A stretch of 64,000 nt of DNA, from contig JAFCMP010000224.1 in the NCBI GenBank assembly GCA_017506865.1, positions 496,001-560,000 on the forward strand, read 5' to 3'. Under the pieces are notes generated by a model. It was not told where the DNA came from. It ran no database searches and saw only the letters and a program-made list of their open reading frames with translations. The stretch is from Tribonema minus (lineage: Eukaryota; Sar; Xanthophyceae; Tribonematales; Tribonemataceae). Both the position numbers and the translations under genes were made by a program. Of the stretch, positions 31,976 through 44,712 are shown piece after piece; the stretch's first letter is position 1, and each line of letters begins with the position of its first letter.

Positions 31976-33260
31976 GTGTGCCGCCGCCCGCCGCCGCCGC
32001 CTTTAAATTTTACGCAAGGCCCTCAAAGGATTTCCCAGCCAGCCGGCAAGGGTCATTGCGGTTATCGCTGCTCTCACTTCAGACCTGGCTCAGCAGCAGC
32101 TCCGGCAAAGCAACATAATCATGAGAGTTTTTCCGCTACGGCTGCCGCAGCGGCAGCCCTGCTTGGTGCAATTATAACCTTTGTCGGTTGCGCGGGTGCG
32201 GTCAGCGCACGAAGCAGCGGGAGCGACGACGCGATAGCAATTGCCAAGGAAGCCCTGCAAGCCTGTCGCGCCGCGGCCGAGGCGGCGACCACCGCAAGCA
32301 CTGGCAGCCGCGTCAGCTGCGCTAGGCTCCAGAACCAGGTCCTTGATCTCGAGAGGAACGAATCCTTGTTGCACTCACAACTTGAAGGCTTCGGAAGTTC
32401 GGAAGGGGCCCGGCTACCGCGGTACTACCGGCGAGGTTCCAGCTGTCGCTTCTGAGTCACCCCCGCTGCAGCAGGAGCCCCGCAACGCCACGGCAGCCGC
32501 CCCTCAAGGTGCGTCATGTGTCCTGACAGACCAGCAGCTCAGAGCCGCTGGCTATGTCTACAATGGCGAGCTGCCAAGCGCTGCAACAGAAGGTGCCCGG
32601 GTCCGCTCACAAATCTTTCAAACCTGGCCACCTGGGCCATGGGGTCTGCCAGAGAAGTGCTGGATTGGCCCGCCGCAGGGCTCCAACCCCGCTGTCACCG
32701 AACATCATTGGAGCCAAGGCGGATCCGGCCCCGATGTCTGGTACCGCGCCATTTGCCCAGTAGGTTGGGAGTATGACTCCGAGTGGTTCGACTGGGACCA
32801 GGTGGTGGCGCCCTACATTTGCTGTGCGGCGGACGGCGACGGTTGCGAGCTAGAGGTTCAGAGCACTTACTCGTACACCACCACGCTTACCGTATCGGCT
32901 GAAGTGGGGTCGGGCATGGAGGGTGTTTTCACGGCATCAGTGGGAGTCTCATTCGAAGCAGCGGAGCAGAATACGCACCTTCTTGGGCGCAAAGCACAGA
33001 TCAAGCAGGGGGCCGCAACAGTAGGAGTCGTCAACAAGTTCATCAGAGAGCGCAGGCATGAGGTCTGGGAGCGTTTCATCTCGTTCAATCCACTCGTGAC
33101 GTATATGGACCACGTAGGGGACTGGGAGATGATCGGGATGTCATCGGTTCGTGAGCACCGCGGTGGCGGCGACAGGGACTTGTTCACTTTCATTGACGGC
33201 CGCTGCGGTGAGGGCATACATGCAAACTTTGGCCCTGGTTGCTATGGCGGCTGGTGCTGA
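31976..33260 (+). CDS. Membrane-anchored protein with coiled coil and Cys/beta-rich outer domain, unrecognised; frame switch near 32,340-32,442
   Basis: The first part (31,976 to about 32,396) encodes a Pro-rich start, one hydrophobic segment (residues about 54-78, ending AGAVSA) and a likely coiled coil (about 85-135). The second part is in another frame from about 32,388 or 32,443 to the stop at 33,260, some 270 residues. It has at least ten Cys, several Trp/Tyr, a Ser/Thr/Val-alternating strand pair (TTTLTVSAEVGSGMEGVFTA) and ends GCYGGWC. The two parts join by a very short intron (48 nt, 32,340-32,387, or 46 nt, 32,397-32,442) or by a frameshift. The hydrophobic segment suggests a secreted or type II membrane protein. 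Alternating-strand hairpins occur in beta-pore-forming and other beta-rich secreted proteins, but no signature residues allow a family call. Confidence 0.5.
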
Positions 33261-35120
33261 GCTATGCCCATGCCATGATGACCTAGTAGTATGGCATGCT
33301 GCAGCAGTTGCCTTGTGGCCAGTAGGTGCGTTACCGTAGGCGCCTATGCATATGCCATGATGGTAGCCTGAGGATGCTCCACAGCGGTCTGTAGAAGACG
33401 GCATCGGCCGCAATTCTTAGGATTCGGCGCTTGCGGTTGTCATTGCTGCAGCGGTTTGACATGCAACTTTAAGTTTTCGTTGTTGCTTAAGATGCTGTAT
33501 GGACAGCCAGTGCCACAGTGTAGACTCTGCCAGTGGCTGTACTAGTAGGACCGAGCACTGTAGATGTAAGGCCCTGAAGTTTGTGACCCGGGCCCAGTGC
33601 CCCGGCGTGCTTCTTGCGTATAATTCCTTGCAGTCCAGACCGCGAGGGTGTCAGAGCAGGCTCACTACTGGCATGTGCGCCAATGTAGCAGATGAGAGCA
33701 TGCACCGCGCGCATATTGCTCATGATTTCAATGTCACTTCAAGTTTTTGCATTCTGTGACTGAGTGTCGTCCAGCGTTCTACTTGGTGTCTCACTGTCTC
33801 CGCTGCTCATCAGGCTACATTGGACTCACTTGATGCGCGTTTCGCTCAGAGCTCTAGATCAGACATTGCAAGCATACAGACTGATTGAGTGCAGAGCTCT
33901 AGATCACACATTGCAAGCATACAGACTGATTGAGTGCATCAAGAGTTCAAGTAGCAGGATGCAACGGGTGACCCTGCCTGACATTGTGAGTGACACATGT
34001 GCACAGGGTCTGCATGCACAGCGCACTGCATGTGCTTTACCGGTTTGCATGCACACTTGCCGTTTGACATCAGTCATGTTTATGTTTTGTAGCACACCAG
34101 TTGATTGCAAACACTGACTGGCAGCCCCAGCATGATGTTTGCGCTGGCTTGCAGTTGTGCTTGCAGTGCATGGCATATCAGCTGTCTGCGAGGCCAGCAT
34201 GGCAGACTTGGATGTCTCGTATCACCCAAGCTAGGTCAGTGATGGTGACCACTCGGAGCTTTGAGTCATGAGTCATGCCTGCAACTTTGCTCGACTTGCA
34301 ATTTCAAGGTAGATGCCACTCCTGCAGCATGCTGGATGTCAGAAGCTGGCTAGCTGGGCGGATCTATGCACGTGCTTCACACACATCTGCTTGCTGAGAT
34401 CAAGCTGGTTCGAATCTGTGCCCCAAGCTTGCAATAACATCAGGTTTGTCTGCAATTTACTTTTGACACCATCATCCTTGACTGCAATACCACTTGCTCG
34501 AGGCGTGGCCACACTTGTTGCAGCCAAACATTAAAGTACAACTCACATGCAGGTTCATGGCTCATGCAGGTGCCCAGAGTCAGTCACTGGCGCACAGTTG
34601 CGCCAGGCTCACACTGCCAGGACAAGCACAAGCCAACATTGCATGATGCCTGGCACGAAAACAGCGTCGCTCATAGCTTGTGTGCGCGCAAATTCATTGA
34701 GTGACAGGGCAAGCACGCGATGCCGACACTGCTGCTGTGTGCCGCCTGGCAACATATGGTAAGTGAGATGCTTGTGGATTGCGTATACAAAGGCAGCACA
34801 GACACGCAAAAAGGAGCGGGGGCAGGCTGCAGGCTGCCAAAGTGCTGCCAAAGTTCCTTTTGTCAGGCTGTGACTCTCCCGTCATTGAAGTTGAAGTTTA
34901 ATCGTTGAAGAACGCTGAAGGTTCTCTGCAGTCACAGCTGGCACTTGTTGGGACAGCGGCAAGGAGAGGAAGGCTAAGATGACCAGCTCATGCCATGAGT
35001 CTCGACTGGCCACCGCTGCAGACACCTGCCACGCCTGCAGGTATCTTCCAACCTTTACACTGACGCGCTGAGCCTTCAGCATTGAGGCAGCCGACAGCAT
35101 GGCACGAAACACCGGGATCG
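33261..35120. other. Intergenic region with a 45-bp tandem duplication
   Basis: No supported gene. At 33,848-33,937 a 45-bp unit starting agagctctagatca is present twice with one mismatch near its start. A gttgaagttgaagtt element lies at 34,885-34,899. The F-box/WD40 promoter presumably lies at the right end. Confidence 0.5.
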
Positions 35121-38100
35121 ATGGCAGATCTGCAGACAATCGAGCAATCTGCTGATCAATGCCTATCTTGTGCTTGTACTGCTGTCCCCGCACCTACCAG
35201 AAGGAAGGCATCATCTCCGAACAACGTGAGCGCCGACGGGCACAGCAGGCTTGTGGATCTCCCGTTAGTGATGCTGCAGAGGGTACTGGTCTACCTCGAT
35301 GTTCCAGGCCTGGGAGCATGTGAGCATTCCGTACGCTGTGTATTCTGCGTACAGGTCGTGCGATTCGTTGTCCTGTTCTAGGTTTGTGTCGGACGTTGAA
35401 TCCAATGCTGGTGAGTAAATTACAACGGTGTAAACCTTAATATGCTCATGTTCTGCAACCATCATAACTGACATTTGCGGCTTAGGAGCTGACTTGAACA
35501 TGGCATTCCACTTCTGAAGGCAATGTCTTCACTCAGGTTCAACAGGCGCTCGCAAGCCCAGCCTCAACCCGAGGTTCTGCAGTCCTAAAGATTTTACGCA
35601 CATAACAAGGGGCACCCCAGAAGCAGACATAGGAGGTGTACTGATCATGGTCACTCAAGCAGGCCCACAGCTTTCAGCTCATTGGCAGCTCCTAGCGCGT
35701 CGGCTTGCTGTCTCTGTGAAGCTGACTTCAACTACAAGGTTGCTGTGTACCCAGCGCCGATGCATGCGCGAATCTTGTTAGTGCACTAAGCATTGCAGAG
35801 GATCATGCGCGCTGTCGAACCCGTTTGTGCATGTGCTGAGTGCAAGTCTTGCTCAGGAAGGGGCCTCTGAAGGCTGCGCGAGGGCAAAAACTGTCGCGCA
35901 CTTATAGGCAAGCGCTTGCTGGCATATGGCATAATGCAAGCAGCGTCTGCAAATGCGATGACTAAAGGTTGGACAGACGTCACAGAGAGCCAGCCGTTAC
36001 ATACATAATACTCGATGTTGATAAAACTATGAAACGTTGTTTGGCGGCTTTTTCTTGGCACTGTCTGCGCAACAGCCGCACAATGCACAGACGTGCCTCA
36101 CGCACAGCTCACTTCTTTCTGAGTAAGCGTTGCTGTCAGATGATTTAAGGGTACGTATTGGGGACACAAAGAAGTCGCTGCTTGTCTGGCAGGTGCAAAC
36201 TGCGGCAAGGCAGCCACGCTCATTTGTGGCAGGCGCCTTCGCCTTGAAACCATACCTTGCCGCTTGTGATCGCGCATGCAGGAGCGGTCGAACAGTACTA
36301 GACCAAGCGCTCACAACGTGTTAATCACTGCTGACATGTTTAAGCTATAGTTTCGTAGCACACATGCGCACATGCGTTCGGCGCAGCGGCAGCAGAGAGA
36401 GGCTGCGCCGCCGCCGGCGCGTGCAGCATGGTGATACCATCACTTGTGTCTGTCGTCTCATGGCAATTGCTAAAAAAACCACAAGCTTCACACCCCCATG
36501 CGCGTGCAGCATCATGAACTGATCCTAGTATTCGGAATCTCCCTCATCTGGGTATGCGTTGGTTCGCCCCTCAGGCGCCTGTGGAGCGCTGCTGCTGCAT
36601 GAGGAGTGCCTGCGGCCGGGACTGTGGTCGGCGCTGTGGCGGGGACCGCTTCCTGATGGGGTGACCGCGCCTGGACGGTGAGCTCCTTTCTTGAGTGTAT
36701 GTAGGTATCAGATACAGGATGTGTGCTGTGTGTAGAGGAGGGGGGCGGGGGTTCGTCTTGAGGGTATGCAGGAGTTGTGGTTATGCTGCATCTCCTAAGG
36801 GGGGACGGGGGGGAGCGTAATCCAGTGATCGAAACTCAGGGTCACTGCATTCTGGGAGACATCAGCGTGATGTGTGATATTGCGATCGCGTGCTGCCTTA
36901 TATGACCACACAACTCCGGGCAAGGGAGCTTTGTCGACATTAACCTTTCCTGGCGGAACAGGCTGTCACCATTCAAGAAGAACGCATTGCAGAAGCGAAA
37001 ACCGCTCAGTAGAATGATCTGGAGCACATAGGAAATTGGGTGATATACTTCACATTGACAAAGTGTCAGAGCTAGGGGTATTAGTGTACAGCATTATGAG
37101 AGAGCATAACACACCCCAGGGCATTCCACCCACTTTCGACCTGTGGGTAAGCCTCATGAACAGCCGTCACCTTAGAGTTTATTCGTGCTTCACTTCACAA
37201 GTTCCAGTTGAAGTAGTGTGAAGAAGTGTTTGGGGACCCCCGTAACCCTCACTGAAAACCCTCTCGTTATCGATGATGGCTGCATCTGAAGAGTCGGAGG
37301 GCATGCCCTGCTGCTTGCTGTGCGCAGGGAGACTCACTTCAACCAGTGGGTTCTTGCTTATGGCCAGCTGTCACAAGAGAAGGTGCGCACGTCATTCAGT
37401 ACTTAAAGAACTTGAAGTAGCTTCAATGAATGTGTACTCACTGCCACAGGCATGTTGTGCATTACGCCAGGTGTCACGTCTCAGATGCCGCCATGTGGAA
37501 GTGTGCGTGTGCGCGCGTGCATCAGCTGAACTGATGGCAGTGCTTCAACAGAGATTGACGCCGTCAGCACGTCAAGCGAGCTAATTTGCGCATGCCTAGA
37601 ATACATGCCTACCCACTGCCCAAAGATGCGGCGGCAGGGGGGCTGCTCAGCGCTGCACAAAAACGTTGCGACCGCTACAACCCTGACTCAACTTGCATCG
37701 CACACGAGCCGCAGCACTCCTTGCTCCGCTTTCATCGGTGCAGCGATTGCGGTCACTCGTGATCACTGCCTCCTTACTCCATCGCGCGCAGCTTGACCTG
37801 TCGGGCACGCAGCTGAGGGCTTTGTGCCTGCTGCGCTGGCCGTCATTGCTGACCGTGCCTCCATATTCTACTGTGTGCTGCTTGACTGACGGGCATGCAG
37901 CTCAAGGTGCGGTGTGCTGACGCGCTTATGATCACCGCTGATTGTTGCCTCTGTTGTGTGCAGCTCATAACGTCTAATGCGCAGCCGAAGCAATGATTGC
38001 TGCTGCGCTCATGGTCACTGCTCATCACTGCCCCTTCCCTATCATGCGCCGCTTGATCGTCTGGGCATGCAGCTGGGAAGTTTATTGCTGCTGCGCTCGT

Positions 38101-41100
38101 GGTCACTGCTGCCCCCCTGCCCAGCTTGACTTGTCCAGCATGTTGATCGCTGCGGTGTCACTACTGATTGCAGCTCCTCGCCTCTGCCACGTGCAGCTGG
38201 ACCTGTCGGGCACGCAGCTGAGGGCCCCGGCAGGCGGTCCGCATTCGCCACTAGTGCACCCCACCGGCAGCTTCCCGCTGCAGGTGACGTGCCTGGAGGT
38301 TTGCGCGGGGCTCCTGCTGACAGCGGCTGGCATGGCAAGTTCTGAAACAACAAGTTCTGAAACAACAAGTACCGTTAGGCAACCTGGTGTGATGTTGTGC
38401 TTTTGGGTGGCTGTGAGACAGCGTGACATGCGTACAGGTCGTCTATGTCACGCATGCTTGTATGTCTGCAGGCTTGTCTGGTGCAACCTCTCAAGCCTCA
38501 TGGTTCAGTAGATTATGGACGGGAGGGCTGCTCACACGGCGTGACGTGCCCAGTTGAAGTTGTGGTTGAGTGGGCACCAGTCGGTTGGGGCATCTATCGC
38601 GGTAACTATGGCGATACTGGGCGTTGCCAGAGCATGCGCAACCCTCTCGCCCAGTGCAACCACTTGTAGTCTTTGTACGTTTTATCAATCCTCGGTTACG
38701 GCGCGAAACGGTACAGATAATTGGTGGGGAAAGTGCATTGTGTGGCACACCACATCACAGACCACAGGCATGCCTGCGAGCCGCGCGCACGCCAACTCTC
38801 GCCCAGACCTTCGCACCTGATTCTTGCTCCCCCCCCCTACCCCCTCCCCCCCCCCTGTGCCCCCTTCTGAGCAGGTGGTGCGCGTGTGGAGCGTCGCCAC
38901 CGGCGAGCGCATAACTTCAATTCTAGTCGGCCACAATGAGCCGCAGGACGCGGCGGCGGCGGCAGTCGGGGGGAGTGTCACAGCCTTGCAGTTGTGCGCG
39001 CCGCCCCGCGGCCCCCCCATACTCATAGTGGGGGATTGCAGGGGGGTGGTGCGGGGGTATGATGTGGCGAGCGGGGAGGGGCTGTGGGGGGTGGACCTGG
39101 GGGCTACGCGCGTGTCAGCGCTCCTCGTCGTCGGCGCGGCGTGCTTTGCCGGCTGCGACGACGGCGTCATCAGGGTGAGCACTGCCATAGTACATGTACT
39201 CATCCTCGCTGCTTAGAGCGCGACAGAGCTCAGTACCTCTTTGGTACATGGAAGTGTGAACTGTGGACCATGTGTATGAGCCATGCTGTCGACAGTAGCT
39301 GCCGTGCACCCAGTGCGATTCTAGGTGAGCATTGACAGCACGTGCTGAGTTGCAGCTTAGGGTTAGGGTTAGGGGGCACGGAGCCTGACAGTGCTCCTCA
39401 GCGCTGCCCGCCGGCGCGGCGCACTTGATGGTTGCTGTTGCCCTAACGAGCATCGTCACATCTGCTGCTGCTGCTGCTGCGCAGCTGCCGCTTTCAAATA
39501 CTGTGCCCATTTTGACCACCAAGCAGCAGCTTCCGGGGCCACAGGTGCCGTCGCCCCGTGAGCCCGTCAAGCGTGACAAGGCGTAGGGCAGCGTGCCCCG
39601 CGTCCCGTGCACCATAACTTCAACTTGCACTTCTAAAGTTGATCATCATCTCACCCCGATGCATCGCGCAGGCCCTGGGCGCGATGGACGGACAGCTTCT
39701 GCAGGTCTACGCCGGCCACAGCAAGGCAGTGTCCTGCCTGCAGGCGTCGCACAGCGGCGGCGGCAGTGACAGCGACGGCAGCAGCGGCGGCGGCGGTGGC
39801 GCAGAACCGGGCGCAGGGACCCTGTTGGTGAGCGGCAGCTGCGACGGGACGGTGCGCGTCTGGGACTGTTCCAGCGGAACGTGCTTGGACGTGTTGAGGT
39901 GCGTGTCCGTTTTAGTACACATGAGCGTATGGAGGTGCTTCAGTACGCACACGCAGTCTCACTCTAGGTACGCAGTGACTGCGTTTGAACATCCCGGCGC
40001 TGCATGGTACCGCGGGCATGAGCCTCGGTGCGAGCGAGCGCTCTGCCAGTGAGCATCGCTGTTGGCCGCACTCTGAGCACTGTTGTGAGCTGCGCACTAT
40101 CGGCGCACTTGCAAGCATTGATGTCACTCCATCTGACACGACGCTGTTCATGATGCTGTTGAAGGATGGGCCTCGCTCTGCGGCGCACTGCTGTTAGCCG
40201 CGAGAGCGCAGTCAACAGTGATGTGTTGAGGCAGCAGCGATGTGTTGCGTGCCGGCGCGCTGGTGCAAACTTCACTTTGTCGCTCATACTGCCGCCTACG
40301 ACTCTTTCTTTTGCGAAGGCTGTCACACAGCCGATTGCCCCGATTCATGGTGTCAGCCTAACCCTACATACCCTAACTGTGTGACACCGGGCTTTCACCG
40401 CTTGTTGCAAGCGCTGAACCTCTCAATGTTCGGCCCTTGCATTCAGATAGCTTCAGGGTTAGAGGTAGGTTAGGTTTGCATTCACATAGTTTTGCACCTC
40501 CGTCTTCGTGTTGCGATGCTCTGTGGCGTGCGCATGACAACACGCGTCCAATGCGCAAGTGTCGAGGACATCCTGCCATCGAGTGCAGGTTGAGTACCAA
40601 TTGCAGCTGCACTGCACTACATCTCACGAGAGCATTGAGATGACAGGGGGCGCATCCCAGCACACATTTTGCTGAGCTTCTGGTGATGACACAAGTGCAT
40701 GTGAGCGCTGCGTATTCCCATCTCAGCTTGTGCCAGCACACATTCTGCTAAGCATATGATGACGCAAGAGCGCGTGTGCGCTTCGTGTCACCGCTCCGCC
40801 CAGGCAGGAGCCGTGCGAGGAGTACATGCACGACGGCCTCAGTCAGAGCGTGCGGTGCATGCAGGTGAGCGGTTGCAGCAGTTACAGCAGTTGCGCAGAC
40901 AGACACAACCGCGCGCCAGTGAGTGTGGCACTGCGCGAGATACCTCACAGCGTGTATATATGGCATGCATTTCATGTGTATAGAGGTATACTCTTTGCCT
41001 ATGCAAATGCGTGAAGGAGTGCAGAGATGTACACAGCGGTCTGCCGATGAGGCGTCATAGACGTTTTAAAAAAGGCAAGTCATTATGTTGAGATTTGAGC

Positions 41101-44100
41101 CTGCTCATGTTGAAGTTTTGGCGCGCAGGGAAGGGCACTGCTGCAATCGGTCACATGCTTGGCTGTACATGCAAGGTCGCAGTGCTTGATCAGCTTGAGT
41201 GTAGGGAGTGTAGGGTGAGGAGGACCATGAGAATTAGAGTTAGGGTTAGGGTTTGGGTCTAAAAAAATTCACGCCGGACTGCTTGTACCATAAAGTTCAC
41301 ACCAGCGCATTTTGTACTACTGCAGGTTTACGCCACCTGCACATAGTAGAGAGTCTACGATGCGGTTATCGACAGTAACAGCTGACGCCCAGGGTGTTGT
41401 CAGGGGGGGCTGCGCACCCATGTCTCGTAGGATGAACCATGAGTACATGGACGTACTGCACCGCTTGTCAGGTTATTTCGCAGACAAGGACATGTGTAGT
41501 GACCAGCAGCCATTGTAGCAAACAGGGATTGGTTATGTGTGCTCTTCGTGCCTTGCCGCAAAATTGTTGAAGCATGTTTACCCTCAAACTATCCCTAACC
41601 CTGGTGAGCAGCATATTGTACTCTTGCATTATGCACAGCGCCAGGGATGTGATCCGCTCATGCATGTAGAGCGCGCTGGCTTGACTCGGTCTCTGTGTGA
41701 CCGCGCTAACGTTCCTGTCAAAATCGCAGCTGCGTCGTGTTGTGAGACCTACCCTGCTTCCAACAGGGGTCATCGTGCAAAGAATGCGGCACATGCGCCA
41801 GCTGTATACGAGAGTACCTCGTTCCAAGCTCTGCTGTGTCAGTGCATCGCAAGTCCACGCTGACCCCCTTGTCAATCACCACTGCACATGGACAGTGACA
41901 CACGCCTTGCCACATCATAACAAATCACGTGACAGGCACATGGCACCTCTCAACCAAAGCCCTGCTGTGTCACTGCCTTCCTCGCACAGCGACACTGACA
42001 CCATTGCCCCCACACGCCCCCCCTGCAGGTGTGCGGCAGCACGGTCGTCGTCGGCGCCGACCGCAGCATTGCTCAGTGGCGCTTGGGCAGTTACGGCAGC
42101 GCCGCGGAGAAGGCCGGCCTGAGCGCTGCTGCAGTGTGCCTGCGCAAGTACTGCAGGTGCGTTCGCACGATATAATATGTTGAAGTGTTGTGCGCGCGCG
42201 CGCACAGTCGTTGTCGGCGCTGACTGCAGCATTGCTCAGTGGCGCCTGGGCAGTTACGGCAGCGCTGCGGAGAAGGCCGGACTGAGCGCTGCTGCAGTGT
42301 GCCGGCGCAAGTACTGCAGGTGCGTTCGGACGATGTGCGCACACGCGTGCAAAACTTCAACACTGTCAAGCACACGCTGGGGGCGTGGAGCGTCACCGGC
42401 GGTAGGCACGCGCCGGTGTACTGAAGGCGTATGAGCTCGCGCAGCCTTTTCGGTGGCGTGTCCTGAACTGATCCCCTTTGTTCGTGTCACGCAGTTGGCC
42501 TTCAGAGAGCCTGCGCCTGTTGTTGTAGAAGTGTTTGCGTGCGCGGCTCAAGCGCACAAGCGGCAGCCTGACTGCAGTCGTTAATCTGGTGTCAGGTGTT
42601 GCAGCCTTGCATCAGGAAAATCAGGAGGGCAAGATTATCTGTTGCGGTTGCCAAGCATGGCGCCATACCTGCTGCATGTCTTTTTAGGGTTAGGGTTAGG
42701 GTTAGGGCATGCTCACTGCTTAGCCGACACCCCCACGAGCCGCTTTGCGTGGGCCCGCCTGACGTGGAATAACCGTGGGTGCACTGCTGGTCCTTTGTCT
42801 CACGGGGCGCAGGTGAAGCATCAAAGAGTTTTGGGCTAGAGTAAGACAATAAGGTTCGGGGTGGGGTGTACCACCTCTTAGGTTTAGGGTTAGGGGTAGC
42901 GTCCTCCGGTGATCTGCAATTGCAGATCATGATGCCTAGTCAGGGCGCTGCTGAAGCAAAACAGTGAAAGCATGAATGACCTGCCTTACATGCGGTGGCC
43001 ATGGGCGCTGCGACTTAGGGTTAGGGTTAGGGTGAGCGCACGGTCCAAGCCCCCAGGAGCGCATTCAAACCGCATTCGCTGTCATGCCTGTACACAGCAG
43101 AAACAAGGTGAACATGGCCGCCTGTGGTTAAGATGGCCGTGAGTGTGTGCGGGAGCGCGTATTGAGTCTGCAAACTTCAACTTTGTATTGTGTACTCGCT
43201 GCCAGACTTGCATAACGCGTGAGTGGTCACATCACCACATTGCTACGTGCACCGTCCGCGCCGTGCTCCGCTTGCCGCAGTCACAGGCGGCCCGTGCGCT
43301 GGCTGCAGCAGGTGGGGCAGCTCCTCTTCACGTGCTCGGGAGATTACCAGGTGCGCTCATGGCCTGTATACACTCTCAAGTGTCATATATGTTTGAACAT
43401 TATGAGGTGCACAGATCAGTGCATATCAAGAATAAAAGAAGTTTTTGAAGTATACTCTGAAGTAAGCCTAGACACAAAAAGAATATGCAGTATTGCCGCG
43501 GTTGTGGTGGCACAGGCATACGCGCCTTCTCCGCTGTGATACGCAAACGCGCACCACCTGCTGCAGCGCATGGCATCTCTTGCACGGTGCAAAAGCAATG
43601 TAGGCAGCGTTTGTCAGCATCAGTGCGAGCGCACAAGTACGCACTGGCTGTTGCATCGTACCGATGCCTACGCGCGCCTGCACATGCAACAAGTAGAGGC
43701 ACCACAAGTAAACATCACCAGGCTGGCACCGAACACCCCCTTGTGCTGCGCCTTGCGACAGCTTCATGCACGGGCGTGCGCAGCTGTGCGTGTGGCAGTT
43801 GGGCTCCGCAAGTGTGGGCAATGGCGCGCTGGCGCCGACGCACGACTGGTTCCGCTCGCGAGCTCATTCATGCGCACCTGCGCGTGTGCGGCGCGCGCAC
43901 CGAGCGCTGCTGGTGAGGCCATGATCAGAGTTCCCCAAGTAGGGGCGTACCAATCACTGTTCCTTTGCGCCGTTGCTGACACGTGGCCGCATCTGCACTG
44001 TCCCGCCGCCGCGCGCGCGTACGATGCAGGTGCGCGTGTGGGACGTGCGCAGCGGGCGCTGCGTGCGCGAAGTCGTCGGCAGGAGTGGCGCTGCCATCCT

Positions 44101-44712
44101 GTCCTTCCGTCTGTCGGGCACCACGCTGTTCAGCTGCAGGTGAGGCGATAGCGGCGGCAGCGCACAGCGTTGAGACACGATGCCAGTAGACCAATGTTCA
44201 ATCAAGAGCTTCATCAGCGTTCAGGTGGAAGCATGACGAGCGTACGATCAGGCCAGGCGGGGTCGAATGCGTGCAGCACGTCTGCCTGCATGTGCTTTGT
44301 GACGGTGGTAGGAGTGGCGCCCCCCCCTTCTAGGTGTACAGTGGTGGTACTGAGTCCGCAAGCTGAGCGCATGCTAATCTGCGCATTATATAAAGACTGC
44401 TCATGTTTGATGTGCGCACGTATAGCACTGGCCAGCTGCAGAGGCCCGTTTACCCATGTTGATGCTGATGCAAGCACTGTGCGATATTTGCAAAAACCCT
44501 GCCAATGACCTACTCATGGTGTTTGTTGAACTTCAAGAGTCCTTCCAAGCCATCTGAGAGGTGCTTCATAAACCATCATTCTAACTCTCTCAATGTTGCG
44601 TTTGTTGGTTACTCTCCGCAGCCTTTTTGAGCAGTCAGTGCTCGCCACGCACTTCTGCCCTGAACGCGCGGCGCCGCCACCAGCTGCTAAGGATGATGAC
44701 CAGGGCGTTTAA
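35121..44712 (+). CDS. F-box/WD40-repeat protein, 12-13 exons
   Basis: Probable substrate-recognition subunit of an SCF ubiquitin ligase. Exons: 35121-35319, 35382-35410, 35537-35573 (uncertain), 36575-36677, 37328-37382, 38197-38334, 38875-39174, 39672-39898, 40804-40864, 42029-42156, 43281-43350, 44030-44139, 44622-44712. All junctions are in phase, giving about 515 aa. The F-box (residues about 44-78) reads LVDLPLVMLQRVLVYLDVPG then C-x-C-R, with LWSALWRG soon after. WD40 blades include VVRVWSVATGE, the insert-bearing blade ending LVSGSCDGTVRVWD, VVVGADRSIAQWRLG, LLFTCSGDYQ-VRVWDVRSG and a final blade near LFSC. The protein ends KDDDQGV. Exon 6 ends with a GC donor (ATG then gcaagt). A longer start at 35,082 is possible. 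Confidence 0.85.
37786..38145 (+). repeat. Diverged copies of exon 6 acceptor (LDLSGTQL) in intron 5
   Basis: Before the real exon start (38,197; gtgcag then ctggacctgtcgggcacgca) similar acceptor-plus-exon starts occur at about 37,786 (cgcagcttgacctgtcgggc, near perfect), 37,885, 38,045 and 38,120. They degrade progressively and are spaced about 80-160 bp. Confidence 0.8.
42197..42326 (+). repeat. Near-complete tandem duplicate of WD40 exon 10
   Basis: The exon at 42,029-42,156 is repeated about 165 bp downstream with roughly 95% identity, including the gtgcgt donor. The copy starts at a different acceptor (gcgcacag at 42,208), so it lacks the first codons. It could act as an alternative exon or donor, or be a decoy. 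Confidence 0.9.
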
